From positions 1-36,313 of the forward strand of contig NZ_JAQQXR010000020.1 in assembly GCF_028595325.1 (NCBI RefSeq): a stretch of 36,313 bases of DNA, written 5' to 3'. Positions 1 through 8,507 of this stretch are shown one piece after another (the stretch's first letter is position 1; every line of letters starts with the position of its first letter). The notes under the pieces were generated by a model. That model was not told where the DNA came from. It saw only the letters and a program-made list of their open reading frames with translations, and did not search any database. The stretch is from Janthinobacterium fluminis. GTDB taxonomy: Bacteria > Pseudomonadota > Gammaproteobacteria > Burkholderiales > Burkholderiaceae_D. Both the position numbers and the translations under genes were made by a program.

Positions 1-854
1 CGCGCGCCGCCTCCAAGATGAGCGCCGGTGGCCGCCCGGCAAGCGCCGCGCCGGCCGCCGCGTCGGCTGCCGCGCCGGCTCCGGCTCCGGCCGCCAGCGC
101 GCCGCCAGTCGCGGCGGCGCCGCCGTTTGCCGCCGCGCCTCAACCAACGCCTGCGCCAGTTCGGCCGGCGGCGCCGCTCGCGCCGGCGCCGAAAGCGCCC
201 GCGCCGTGGGAGGACGCGCCTGCCGCCGCCGTGACGGCTGGCGCCACGGCCGTGCTGGAAGCGCCGCCGCGCCCGCTCGTGCAACAGCAGGCCGAGCCGG
301 ATGACGATTTGCCGCCCTGGGTCACTGAATTTTCCGACGACAGCGCCAGCGCCGCCGTGCAGGCGGCGCCGGCCGAAGCCGCCGCCCCGGCGGCACGGCC
401 GGTGCCGCAGGTCCAGCGTCCGCCCTACGTGGTGGTGCCGGTTCCCGGCCTCGACTGGGACGGTAACTGGCCCGCCGTCGCCGCCGTGCTGCCGCTGCGC
501 GGCGTGGCCCAGCAACTGGCCGTGCAGGCCGAGCTGATCGAATGCCAGCACGACGGCCACAGCACGCTGTTCCGTTTGCGCGTGCCGATCGACACTTGGC
601 GCAGCCCGGCCAACGTCGAGAAACTGGCCGCCGCGCTGAGCGAGCGCTTCCAGCGCAAGGTCGGCGTCGACACGGAGCTGGGGCCGGTCTGGTACACGGC
701 CAGCGCCGAGGCGCAGGCCCACCGCGAGGCTTGCCAGCGCCAGGCCGAGGACACCATCGAACACGATCCCTTTGTGCAAAGCATGATGCGCGACTTTAAC
801 GCCATCGTCGTGCCGGGCTCGATCACGCCGGCGCCCGCGCCGTCGCTGCATTAA
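1..854 (+). CDS. dnaX: DNA polymerase III subunits gamma/tau, C-terminal part (5' truncated by window)
   Basis: The reading frame is open from the first complete codon at base 3, so only the C-terminal part of the gene is present. The first ~130 residues are an Ala/Pro-rich low-complexity linker, as expected between the clamp-loader core and the tau-specific tail. From about residue 150 a folded domain begins (start WDGNWPAV, later LRVPIDTWRSPAN and a C-terminal FNAIVVPGSI). It resembles tau domain V, which binds the polymerase alpha subunit. The AAA+ ATPase part lies outside the window, as would any frameshift site producing gamma. The downstream order ybaB-recR is the conserved bacterial dnaX block and strongly supports the call. 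Apparent internal ATG starts inside the linker should not be taken as the real start. Confidence 0.9.
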   Translation, partial: RAASKMSAGGRPASAAPAAASAAAPAPAPAASAPPVAAAPPFAAAPQPTPAPVRPAAPLAPAPKAPAPWEDAPAAAVTAGATAVLEAPPRPLVQQQAEPDDDLPPWVTEFSDDSASAAVQAAPAEAAAPAARPVPQVQRPPYVVVPVPGLDWDGNWPAVAAVLPLRGVAQQLAVQAELIECQHDGHSTLFRLRVPIDTWRSPANVEKLAAALSERFQRKVGVDTELGPVWYTASAEAQAHREACQRQAEDTIEHDPFVQSMMRDFNAIVVPGSITPAPAPSLH

Positions 855-898
855 TTTGTTTGTCCCCTAATTATCCATTTCAAAACGGAGTAACGATC

Positions 899-1225
899 AT
901 GATGAAGAACCAATTGGCTGGCTTGATGAAACAGGCGCAAGCCATGCAGGACAATATGAAAAAAGCCCAAGACCAACTGGCGCTGGTGGAAGTCGAAGGC
1001 CAGTCCGGCGCCGGCCTCGTGAAGATCGTCATGACCTGCAAAAACGACGTCAAGCGCGTCTCCATCGACCCGTCGCTGCTGGCCGACGACAAGGACATGC
1101 TGGAAGACCTCGTCGCCGCCGCCTTCAACGACGCCGTGCGCAAGGCCGAAGCGACGTCGGCCGAGAAAATGAGCGGCCTGACCGGCGGCATGAACTTGCC
1201 GGCCGGCTTCAAAATGCCATTCTGA
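899..1225 (+). CDS. ybaB: YbaB/EbfC family nucleoid-associated protein
   Basis: A 108-aa small DNA-binding protein of the YbaB/EbfC family. These homodimers bind DNA with little specificity and are thought to help organise the nucleoid or assist recombination. Family landmarks are clear: LMKQAQAMQ near the N-terminus, SGAGLVK, the signature PSLLADDKDMLEDLVAAAFNDA and the terminal GFKMPF. The frame is open further upstream to a TTG, but the ATG pair at 899/902 is preceded by a good ribosome binding site (ACGGAG about 10 bases before). It also gives the usual family length, so 899 (or 902) is chosen. It sits 44 bases behind dnaX and 39 bases before recR, in the classic operon order. Confidence 0.93.
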   Translation: MMKNQLAGLMKQAQAMQDNMKKAQDQLALVEVEGQSGAGLVKIVMTCKNDVKRVSIDPSLLADDKDMLEDLVAAAFNDAVRKAEATSAEKMSGLTGGMNLPAGFKMPF

Positions 1226-1264
1226 TGGCCGTGACTGTGCCCTGCGCTGCCGTGGGCGCCGGCG

Positions 1265-1855
1265 ATGTCTAAGGCGCTGGAGTTCCTCACCGAGGCGCTG
1301 CGGCGCCTGCCCGGCGTCGGCCCGAAGTCGGCGCAGCGCATGGCCTTCCATTTGCTGCAGCACGACCGCGAGGGCGCGGCCATGCTGTCGCGCGCGCTGT
1401 TCCAGGCCGTCGACGCGGTCCACCACTGCGCGCTGTGCAACACCTTCACCGAGCACGAGGTGTGCGAGAACTGCCTGGACAGCGAGCGCGACACGCGTCT
1501 GCTGTGCGTCGTCGAAACGCCGGCCGACCAGCTGATGATCGAGCAGACCTTGACCTACCAGGGCTTGTACTTCGTGCTGATGGGACGCCTGTCGCCGCTC
1601 GACGGCATCGGCCCGAAGGATATCCACCTGGAGAAGCTGCTGGCGCGCGCCAACGACGGCGTCGTCAGCGAAGTGGTGCTGGCCACCAACTTCACCAATG
1701 AGGGCGAGGCCACCGCCCACTACATCAGCGAAATGCTGAAGGCCCGCGGCCTGAAGGTGAGCCGGCTGGCGCGCGGCGTGCCCGTCGGTGGCGAGCTGGA
1801 GTACGTCGACGCCGGCACCATCGCCCGCGCCATGCTGGACCGCCGCAGCACCTGA
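1265..1855 (+). CDS. recR: Recombination protein RecR
   Basis: A 196-aa RecR, which works with RecF/RecO to load RecA at single-strand gaps. The N-terminal helix-hairpin-helix is seen as RLPGVGPKSAQRMAF (residues ~14-28). It is followed by a four-cysteine zinc finger (CALCN...CENC, residues ~57-72) and a Toprim domain starting at LCVVETPADQLMIEQT. The C-terminal LARGVPVGGELEYVDAGT is the usual Walker-B-like end. Length matches the family (about 195-200 aa). The gene follows ybaB in the conserved dnaX-ybaB-recR order. No strong Shine-Dalgarno is visible before the ATG, suggesting translation coupled to the upstream gene. Confidence 0.96.
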   Translation: MSKALEFLTEALRRLPGVGPKSAQRMAFHLLQHDREGAAMLSRALFQAVDAVHHCALCNTFTEHEVCENCLDSERDTRLLCVVETPADQLMIEQTLTYQGLYFVLMGRLSPLDGIGPKDIHLEKLLARANDGVVSEVVLATNFTNEGEATAHYISEMLKARGLKVSRLARGVPVGGELEYVDAGTIARAMLDRRST

Positions 1856-1858
1856 ACA

Positions 1859-1892
1859 GGCCGGGGGCGGACCCCTGGCCGGGGCTTTATTT
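1859..1892 (+). terminator. Possible rho-independent terminator after recR
   Basis: Just after the recR stop, a GC-rich hairpin (CCCC, loop TGGCC, GGGG at 1872-1884) is followed by CTTTATTT. It lies between recR and the next gene and would plausibly end the dnaX-ybaB-recR transcript. The stem is short and the T-run interrupted, so this is only a candidate. Confidence 0.35.
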
Positions 1893-1917
1893 GGCATGAC
1901 ATCGAGACGGGGGAAGC

Positions 1918-3156
1918 GTGTCCACGGAAAAACAATCCACCGCCGGCCCCTTGGCCGGCATCAAGGTACTGGAACTGGGCACGCTGATCGCCGGGCCGTT
2001 CTGCGCGCGCATGCTGGCCGAATTCGGCGCCGACGTCATCAAGATCGAGGCGCCCGAGGGCGGCGACCCGATCCGCCACTGGCGCGTGCTCAAGGACGGC
2101 ACGTCGCTGTGGTGGTCGGTGCAGGCGCGTAACAAAAAAAGCCTGACGCTGAACCTGAAGGATGCCCGCGGCCGCGCCATCGCCAGGCAGCTGGCGCTGG
2201 ACGCCGACATCATCATCGAAAACTACCGCCCCGGCGTGCTGGAAAAATGGGACCTCGGCTACGAGCAGCTCAAGCTGGAGAACCCCGCGCTGATCATGGT
2301 GCGCCTGTCCGGCTTCGGCCAGACCGGGCCGATGCGCGACCTGCCCGGCTTCGGCGCCATCGGCGAGTCGATGGGCGGCTTGCGCTACGTGTCCGGCCAC
2401 CCGGACCGGCCGCCGGTGCGCGTCGGCGTCTCCATCGGCGACTCGGTGGCGGCGCTGCACGGCGTCATCGGCGCGATGATGGCGCTGCGCCACCGCGACG
2501 CCGGCGGCGGGCGCAGGACGGCCGGGCATCCGGGCGGGCAGGGCCAGATGGTCGACGTCGCCCTGTACGAGGCCGTCTTCAACATGATGGAGTCGCTGGT
2601 GCCCGAATACGACCACGCCGGCGTGGTGCGCGAGCGCACCGGCGGCGCGCTGCCGGGCATCGTGCCGTCGAACACCTACACCACGGGCGACGGCGAGAAC
2701 ATCGTCATCGCCGGCAACGGCGACGCCATCTTCAAGCGCCTGATGCTGGCCATCGGCCGCATTGACATGGCCGGCGACGCGCAATTGGCGCGCAACGACG
2801 GCCGCGTCGCCCGCACCGCGGAAATCGACGCGGCCATCGGCGCCTGGTGCGCCGGGCGCGACATCGACAGCGCGCTGGCCGTGCTGAAGGCGGCCGACGT
2901 GCCGGCCGGGAAAATCTACTCGGTGCGCGACATGATGAGCGATCCGCAGTTCCTGGCGCGCGAGATGTTCGAGCAGCACCACTTCGCCGACGGCACGCCC
3001 GTCAAGCTGCCGGCGATCACGCCGAAGCTGTCGGCGACGCCGGGGCGCACCAAATGGCTGGGGCCGGAGCTGGGCCAGCACAACGACGAAGTGCTGCGCG
3101 GCCTGGGCTACGACGCCGACGCCATCGCCGGCCTGCGCCGCGACGGCGTGCTGTAG
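1918..3156 (+). CDS. CaiB/BaiF (class III) CoA-transferase family protein
   Basis: A 412-aa member of the class III CoA-transferases, which move CoA between carboxylic acids through an aspartyl-CoA thioester. Visible family features are the N-terminal GIKVLELGTLIAGPFCARMLAEFGADVIKIE, the GRGXX-like region ARNKKSLTLNL, ENYRPGVLEKWDLGY and GFGQTGP. The presumed catalytic aspartate is about residue 213, in QMVDVALYEAVFNMMES. Start is GTG at 1918 with a strong purine-rich site (GGGGGAAG) just upstream. A short Gly/Arg-rich insertion (DAGGGRRTAGHPGGQ) precedes the catalytic Asp, giving a slightly long protein. The acyl substrate cannot be deduced, and neighbouring genes give no pathway hint. Confidence 0.88.
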   Translation: MSTEKQSTAGPLAGIKVLELGTLIAGPFCARMLAEFGADVIKIEAPEGGDPIRHWRVLKDGTSLWWSVQARNKKSLTLNLKDARGRAIARQLALDADIIIENYRPGVLEKWDLGYEQLKLENPALIMVRLSGFGQTGPMRDLPGFGAIGESMGGLRYVSGHPDRPPVRVGVSIGDSVAALHGVIGAMMALRHRDAGGGRRTAGHPGGQGQMVDVALYEAVFNMMESLVPEYDHAGVVRERTGGALPGIVPSNTYTTGDGENIVIAGNGDAIFKRLMLAIGRIDMAGDAQLARNDGRVARTAEIDAAIGAWCAGRDIDSALAVLKAADVPAGKIYSVRDMMSDPQFLAREMFEQHHFADGTPVKLPAITPKLSATPGRTKWLGPELGQHNDEVLRGLGYDADAIAGLRRDGVL

Positions 3157-3160
3157 GGAC

Positions 3161-3222
3161 AGCCGGGGACAGACCACGATTTCCGGGAAAGCTTTCCCGG
3201 AAATCGTGGTCTGTCCCCGGCT
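3161..3222. repeat. 62-bp perfect palindrome between convergent genes
   Basis: The two 31-base arms (3161-3191 and 3192-3222) are perfectly complementary and meet at an AAAGCTTT core with no loop. The outer part reads AGCCGGGGACAGACCACG. It lies between the stop of the CoA-transferase gene (3156) and the stop of the convergent GGDEF-EAL gene (3227), where it could act as a bidirectional transcription barrier. Its outer GGGGACAG motif resembles the GGGGTCAG end of the palindrome at 8400-8467, suggesting a dispersed REP-like family. Confidence 0.9.
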
Positions 3223-3226
3223 GCGC

Positions 3227-5356
3227 TCAGATCTGCCCCCACAGGTTCAGTTGCGGCGCCATCGCCAGCGCCGACTGCTTGTTGAGCATCAGGCTGATCG
3301 ATTCGTGCGGCGAGGGGTGGCCCAGGTAGTAGCCCTGCACCATGTCGCAGCCGTATTGTTCGAGCAGCAGCAGTTGCTCGCCCGTTTCCACGCCCTCGGC
3401 CACCACCACCATGCGCAAGCCGTGCGCCATGGCGATGATCGCGCGCGTGATGGCCGCGTTCTCCGAATCCTGCGGCAGCCCGCTGATGAAGCTGCGGTCT
3501 ATCTTCAGCGCGCGCACGTCGAAGCGCTTCAGGTAGTTCATCGACGAGTAGCCGGTGCCGAAGTCGTCGATCGACAGGTAGACGCCGATGGCCCGCAATT
3601 GCTCCAGCGTCGCCAGGGTCGCCTTGGCGTCGTCCATCAGCGTGCCCTCGGTCAGTTCGAGCTCCAGCAGGTGGGCGTCGAGGCCGCTGTCGGCCAGCGC
3701 CGACATGACGATCTGCGTCAGGTTTTCATCCTTGAATTGTTTGGCCGACAGGTTCACGGCCATGCGCAGCGCCCGCTTGCCGTTCTTTTGCCAGGTCTTC
3801 GCCTGCAGGCAGGCCGTGCGCAGCACCCATTCGCCGATCGGCACGATCAGGCCGGTTTCCTCGGCCAGCGGGATGAACTCGGTCGGCGAGATCACGCCGT
3901 GCTCCGGGTGGCGCCAGCGCACCAGCGCCTCGACGCCGACGATCTGCGTGCTGGCCACGTCGATCTGCGGCTGGTACAGCAGATACAGCTCGTCGTTCTT
4001 GAGCGCCTTGCGCAAGCCCACCTCCAGCTTCACGTGGCTCATGATCTGCATCGTCAGCGAGGAGCTGTACAGCTTGGCGTTGTTCTTGCCGCAGTTCTTC
4101 GCGTGGTACATCGCCGTGTCGGCGTATTTCAGCAGCGAGTCGCAGTCGGCGCCGTCCTCCGGGTACAGCGAGATGCCGATGCTGGCCGTGACGAAGATCT
4201 CGTGGGCGTCGATCAGGAAGGGCCGGCGCATCGCCTCCTTGACGCGGTGCGCCACGTTGAGGGCGTTCTCGACCCTTTCCAGGTCGGGGATCAGGATCGT
4301 GAATTCGTCGCCGCCCAGGCGCGCCAGGTTGTTGTGCTGCTCGGCGCGCGAGACCAGGTCGCGCGGGCGTATGGTGTCGCGCAGGCGCTCGGAGACGGCC
4401 TGCAGCAGCTGGTCGCCGACGTTGTGGCCGAGCGTGTCGTTGATGCGCTTGAAGGCGTCCAGGTCCATGAACAGCACGGCGAACTTGCGGTTGCCCGTGC
4501 GCGAGCGGGCCAGTTCGCGCTCCAGCGTTTCGAGGAAGGCCTGGCGGTTCGGGATGCCGGTCAGGCTGTCGCAATAGGCCAGGCGGCGGATCTGCTCCTC
4601 GGTGCGTTTGCGCTCGCTGATGTCGCGCACCAGGCCCAGCACCTCGTCGCTGCCGGTGGTCACCAGCCGCGTCTCGAAGTGCTGGGTGCTGTCCAGGCGC
4701 GTCAGCTCGTAGTCGACCGAGCGGATGTGCTGGGTGTCGAGGACGGCGCGCATTTGCAGCAGCAGGCGCTCGGCGATGTCGGCCGGCAGCACTTCGCTGA
4801 TGTGCTTGCCCACGCAGTCGGCCTCGGAGAACACGGCGCCGGCGTCGTGGCCCTGTTCGTAGTCGAGGTAGACGCCGTCCTTGTTGAGGCGGAAGAAGGT
4901 GTCGGGGATGGCGGCGAGCACGGCGCGGTTGTGCGCGTCGGCGATGCGCAGGCGGGCGATGGCGTCGCTGGCGCGCAGCACGTACAGCACGCGGTGGCCG
5001 AGGATGGGCCAGTTGATCGGTTTCGAGACGAAGTCCGTCGCGCCCACTTCGTAGGCGTGGGTCACGGCTTCCAGCTCGTCGCCGCCGGTGACCATGATGA
5101 TGGGCACGGCGGCGTCCGTTTCGAGGCGGCGGATTTCGCGGCAGACGGCGAAGCCGTCCAGCGCCGGCATGTCGACGTCGAGCAGGATCAGGTCCGGCGT
5201 GGCGCTGCGGTAGCGCAGCAGCGCCTCGGCGCCGTCGCCGGCCTCGATGCCGTCCAGGCCCACCTGGGCCAGCATTTCCAGCATCAGCAGGCGCATCACC
5301 GGGTCGTCGTCGACGACCAGCACGACGCCGCGTTTTGGGGAGGGGGGCGCTGCCAT
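3227..5356 (-). CDS. Response regulator with REC-PAS-like-GGDEF-EAL domains (c-di-GMP turnover)
   Basis: A 709-aa protein. An N-terminal receiver domain (residues ~10-130) has phospho-acceptor Asp about residue 60 in LILLDVDMP and Lys in SKPI. A PAS-like region (~145-250) ends in RDISERKRTEEQI. The GGDEF domain has an intact LGGDEF signature (348-352). The EAL domain has VEALVRWRHP (476-478), DDFGTGYSS, KIDRSF and VAEGVE. Both catalytic signatures are intact, so it may synthesise and/or hydrolyse c-di-GMP under phosphorylation control. A nine-residue insertion separates the RxxD of the usual inhibitory site from GGDEF. The ATG at 5356 is preferred over an upstream frame extension: AAGGAAA stands at the right distance, and the upstream kinase stop codon is one base away. 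This implies co-translation with that kinase, its likely phosphodonor. Confidence 0.93.
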   Translation of the reverse strand: MAAPPSPKRGVVLVVDDDPVMRLLMLEMLAQVGLDGIEAGDGAEALLRYRSATPDLILLDVDMPALDGFAVCREIRRLETDAAVPIIMVTGGDELEAVTHAYEVGATDFVSKPINWPILGHRVLYVLRASDAIARLRIADAHNRAVLAAIPDTFFRLNKDGVYLDYEQGHDAGAVFSEADCVGKHISEVLPADIAERLLLQMRAVLDTQHIRSVDYELTRLDSTQHFETRLVTTGSDEVLGLVRDISERKRTEEQIRRLAYCDSLTGIPNRQAFLETLERELARSRTGNRKFAVLFMDLDAFKRINDTLGHNVGDQLLQAVSERLRDTIRPRDLVSRAEQHNNLARLGGDEFTILIPDLERVENALNVAHRVKEAMRRPFLIDAHEIFVTASIGISLYPEDGADCDSLLKYADTAMYHAKNCGKNNAKLYSSSLTMQIMSHVKLEVGLRKALKNDELYLLYQPQIDVASTQIVGVEALVRWRHPEHGVISPTEFIPLAEETGLIVPIGEWVLRTACLQAKTWQKNGKRALRMAVNLSAKQFKDENLTQIVMSALADSGLDAHLLELELTEGTLMDDAKATLATLEQLRAIGVYLSIDDFGTGYSSMNYLKRFDVRALKIDRSFISGLPQDSENAAITRAIIAMAHGLRMVVVAEGVETGEQLLLLEQYGCDMVQGYYLGHPSPHESISLMLNKQSALAMAPQLNLWGQI

Positions 5357-5357
5357 C

Positions 5358-8261
5358 TTAGGTTTCCTTTTCGAGGATCGCACTGAGCGAGTGCCGCACT
5401 GCCTGGAATTCCCTCTCCATATCCGTCAACATGCCGGAGGCGCCCTCGGTGCTGTCGGCGCGCCCGAGCTTTTCCAGCTCCTTGCACATGTGCGCGAGCG
5501 CCTCGGCGCCGACGTTGGCGCTGCTCGACTTGAGGCTGTGCGCGGCCTTGCGGATGGTGTTCGTATTCAGCTCCAGGATCGCCTCGCGCAGCGTCTGGAA
5601 ATGCAGCGGCGTGTCGTCGACATAGGCGTGGATGACGCGCTGCACCAGCGCGTCGCCGCTGGTGGCGCTGAGCGCGCGGATGTTGTCGAGCGCGCGGCGG
5701 TTGATCGTGGCGCTGGGCGGCGCCGGCTCGGGCGGCTGCGCCTCGGCCGGCCGGGCCGGCGCCGCCGCGACGGGCGCCGGCGGCTGTGGCTTCGCCGGCT
5801 TCGGCCTGGGCGGCGCCGGCGCGGCGGCGTCCGCCTCGCCGTGGTGCACCGTGGCCGCGCGCGGCAGCGTGACCCAGCGCGCGATCGCCTGGCCCAGCGC
5901 CTGCTGCGTAAACGGCTTGCTCAGGTAGTCGTCCATGCCGGCCGCCAGGCAAGCCTCGCGGTCGCCCTGCAGCGCGTTGGCGGTGATGGCGAGGATGGGC
6001 AGCGGGCGGGCGCGCCCGCGCTGCTGGTCGAGGCGGCGGATGGCGGTGGTGGCGGCGAAGCCATCCATCACCGGCATCTGGCAATCCATCAACGCCAGGT
6101 CGAAGTCCTCGCTCTGCGCCGCCCGCAGCGCCTCGGCGCCATTGCCGGCGCAGACAACGTCGATGCCTAGCCCCTCCAGCATGGCGACGGCCACCGCGAC
6201 GTTGACGGGGTTGTCCTCGGCCAGCAGCACCTTGCAGCGCTTGCGCCCCGGCGGCGCGGGCGGCGGCGCGCTGCGCGACGCGGCCGCGCGCACGCCCTCG
6301 CTGGCGCGCGGCGGCGTCACGATGCACTCGAACAGGTCCGACTCGCGCGCCGGCTTGATCAACTGGTAGGCGACGCCGGCCTCGCGCCGCTGCACGGTGT
6401 CGGCGGCGCCCTCGTCGCTGCTCAGCAGCAGCAGCTTGACGCCGGCGATGGCGGCGTCGGCCTTGATGGTGGCGGCCAGCGCCAGGCCGCTGGTGCGCGA
6501 CAGATCCATGTCGAGCAGGGCCAGGGTATACGCCTGGCCGCGCGCGCCGGCGGCGCGCAGCATCTGCAGGCCGTCGGTGGCCGAGGTGGCGCTGTCGCTG
6601 GCGATGCGCCAGCGGCCCAACTGCCGTTCGAGCACCTCCCGCGTGGCTGGGTTTTCATCGACGATCAAGGCGCGTAATCCCTGGGTGGCTTGCTGATTGA
6701 ATGACGGATCGTCGACATCGACGCGGCGCTTATCGAAATTTACCGTGAACCAAAAGACCGATCCTTGAGTTAGAGCATTGTCGACGCCGATTTTTCCACC
6801 CATGAGCTCGACCAACTGCTTGGAAATGGCCAGGCCGAGGCCGGTGCCGCCGTGCTTGCGCGTGGTCGAGCCGTCGGCCTGCGAGAACGAGTCGAAGATG
6901 TGCTGCTGGGCGTCGCTGGCGACGCCGACGCCGGTGTCGCACACGGCCACGCGCAGGCCGACGCTCTGGCCGTCCTCGCCGGTGACGTGGACCTGCACGG
7001 TGATGCCGCCGCGGTCGGTGAACTTGACGGCGTTGCCGAGCAGGTTGACGAACACCTGGCGCAGCCGGTTCGGGTCGCCGCAAATGGCCAGCGGGATGTC
7101 GTTGGCGATGGCGAAGTCGAGGCGCAAGCCCTTCGCTTGGGCCTGCGGCGCGAACACGTATTCCAGGTCGTCGAGCAATTCGCGGAAATTGAAATGGATG
7201 TACTCGACGGTCAGCTTGCCCGCCTCGATCTTGGAAAAATCCAGGATGTCGTTAATGATCAGCAAGAGGTTTTCGCCGGAGCGCTGCACCATCGTCGTGT
7301 AATGGCGCTGCTGCTCCGTCAGCTCGCTGGCCAGCAGCAACTCCGTCATGCCCAACACGCCGTTCATCGGCGTGCGGATTTCGTGGCTCATCGTGGCGAG
7401 GAAGGCGCTCTTCGCCTGGCTGGCGGCCTCGGCGGCGTTCTTCGCCTTCTCCAGCTGCTCGGTGCGCACGCCGACCTGGCGTTCGAGCTGGTCGCGGTAA
7501 CTGGCCAGCGTCGCGTCGCGGCTCTCGATCTGCGCCAGCATATCGTTGAAACTGTCGATCAGCGTGCCCAGCTCGTCGCTGCGCTGGTGGGCGATGCGGT
7601 GGGTATAGGTCTGGCTGCTGGTGACTTTTTGCGCGGCGATGGTCAGCTTGGTGATCGGCTCGGTGATGATGTTGCGAAAGCGTCCCGTCAGCAGCAGCGC
7701 GACGATAAAGGACAGCAGGGTGGCGCCGGCGATGGCCGCCAGGTGCCTGAGCAGCGCCTGCCAGATGTCGCCCAGGTCGGCCTCCAGCATCACCGTGCCC
7801 TGCACCTCCTGCTCCTGCAGGATGGGGCGGTAGAGGCGGATCACGGGCGCCCAGAACGCGGCGGAATCGGCGCTGACGATGACGGGCGCGGCGCGTATCT
7901 GCTCCTGCAATTGGGGATCCAGCGGCGCCAGCTCGGCGGGCGCCTCGGCGGCGTCGCTGCGGTAGCGGGCGAACGGGCGGCCGGCGCGGTCGAACAGCGC
8001 CGCCTGCCGCACCTGGCCCTTGCTGCCGAGCGCGGCAAGGCCCTGCTGCGCCTGCCTGCGGTCCTTCGCCAGCAGCGCCTGCACATTGCTGGCGCCGACG
8101 ATGCCGGCCAGCGACAGCAACTGCTGGCGCTCGTTCTCCTTATAACTGAGCACGGAAGCGACGGCGAAGGCGAGGAAGACCAGCAGCAGCGCGCTGCCGG
8201 TCGAAAACATGGAAAACAGGGTCAGCTTGCGGCTGATGCTGGAACGGTCAAAATTAGCCAT
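5358..8261 (-). CDS. Hybrid sensor histidine kinase (TM-HAMP-HisKA-HATPase-REC-REC-HPt)
   Basis: A 967-aa inner-membrane hybrid kinase. TM1 (~residues 14-39) and TM2 (~173-192) enclose a roughly 130-residue periplasmic sensor region with no recognised ligand motif. Then come HAMP, a coiled coil and HisKA with the phospho-His about residue 293 in MSHEIRTPMNG. The HATPase domain has an N-box (NAVKF) and GTGLGLAISKQL. REC1 has its Asp about 584 in LALLDMDL, and REC2 its Asp about 726 in LALMDCQMP with KPF. A Pro/Ala-rich linker leads to a C-terminal HPt with His about 908 in AHSLKSSSANVG. The layout is BarA/ArcB-like, so a separate regulator must receive the phosphate; the REC-GGDEF-EAL gene one base downstream is the obvious candidate. 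The start at 8261 (MANFDRSS) is chosen because GGAGAG stands nine bases upstream. The frame itself is open to 8300. Confidence 0.93.
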   Translation of the reverse strand: MANFDRSSISRKLTLFSMFSTGSALLLVFLAFAVASVLSYKENERQQLLSLAGIVGASNVQALLAKDRRQAQQGLAALGSKGQVRQAALFDRAGRPFARYRSDAAEAPAELAPLDPQLQEQIRAAPVIVSADSAAFWAPVIRLYRPILQEQEVQGTVMLEADLGDIWQALLRHLAAIAGATLLSFIVALLLTGRFRNIITEPITKLTIAAQKVTSSQTYTHRIAHQRSDELGTLIDSFNDMLAQIESRDATLASYRDQLERQVGVRTEQLEKAKNAAEAASQAKSAFLATMSHEIRTPMNGVLGMTELLLASELTEQQRHYTTMVQRSGENLLLIINDILDFSKIEAGKLTVEYIHFNFRELLDDLEYVFAPQAQAKGLRLDFAIANDIPLAICGDPNRLRQVFVNLLGNAVKFTDRGGITVQVHVTGEDGQSVGLRVAVCDTGVGVASDAQQHIFDSFSQADGSTTRKHGGTGLGLAISKQLVELMGGKIGVDNALTQGSVFWFTVNFDKRRVDVDDPSFNQQATQGLRALIVDENPATREVLERQLGRWRIASDSATSATDGLQMLRAAGARGQAYTLALLDMDLSRTSGLALAATIKADAAIAGVKLLLLSSDEGAADTVQRREAGVAYQLIKPARESDLFECIVTPPRASEGVRAAASRSAPPPAPPGRKRCKVLLAEDNPVNVAVAVAMLEGLGIDVVCAGNGAEALRAAQSEDFDLALMDCQMPVMDGFAATTAIRRLDQQRGRARPLPILAITANALQGDREACLAAGMDDYLSKPFTQQALGQAIARWVTLPRAATVHHGEADAAAPAPPRPKPAKPQPPAPVAAAPARPAEAQPPEPAPPSATINRRALDNIRALSATSGDALVQRVIHAYVDDTPLHFQTLREAILELNTNTIRKAAHSLKSSSANVGAEALAHMCKELEKLGRADSTEGASGMLTDMEREFQAVRHSLSAILEKET

Positions 8262-8399
8262 GGCGGCGCGAACTCTCCATCTCGGACCAGCCGTGGGCAC
8301 AGCGTTAAATGGGGGAAACCGAAGGGCGTAACTAGGAAAAATATAGGCGGGAAAGGGCGGCGCGACATTGATCTTGGTCTACTGTTCACGCGGAGCAAA

Positions 8400-8467
8400 A
8401 ATGGGGTCAGGTCTAGACATGGCGGTTTTCGCGGCGAAAAACCGCCATGTCTAGACCTGACCCCATT
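8400..8467. repeat. 68-bp palindrome with 30-bp perfect arms
   Basis: Arms 8400-8429 and 8438-8467 are perfectly complementary around an eight-base centre. The outer part reads AATGGGGTCAGGTCTAGAC and the inner part ATGGCGGTTTT. The element sits between two divergent genes, so a terminator role is less natural than at the 3161-3222 palindrome. The shared GGGG(A/T)CAG end suggests a REP-like mobile or structural repeat. Confidence 0.88.
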
Positions 8468-8478
8468 GTTTCTGATGT

Positions 8479-8507
8479 TAAATACTGCTTAAATATTGCT
8501 TAAATAA
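8479..8507. repeat. 11-bp AT-rich tandem repeat
   Basis: TAAATACTGCT and TAAATATTGCT follow one another, and a third partial unit (TAAATAA) completes about 2.6 copies. The 11-bp period is close to one helical turn, so the A-tracts would face the same side of the DNA, as in bent DNA or an UP element. It lies about 125 bp upstream of the HDOD gene. Confidence 0.55.

Noticed and set aside
3206..5386. Very long plus-strand open frame opposite the REC-GGDEF-EAL gene
   Set aside because: It is a mirror frame of a GC-rich gene; the translation is His/Val/Gln-rich low-complexity with no domain, while the minus strand encodes clear domains.
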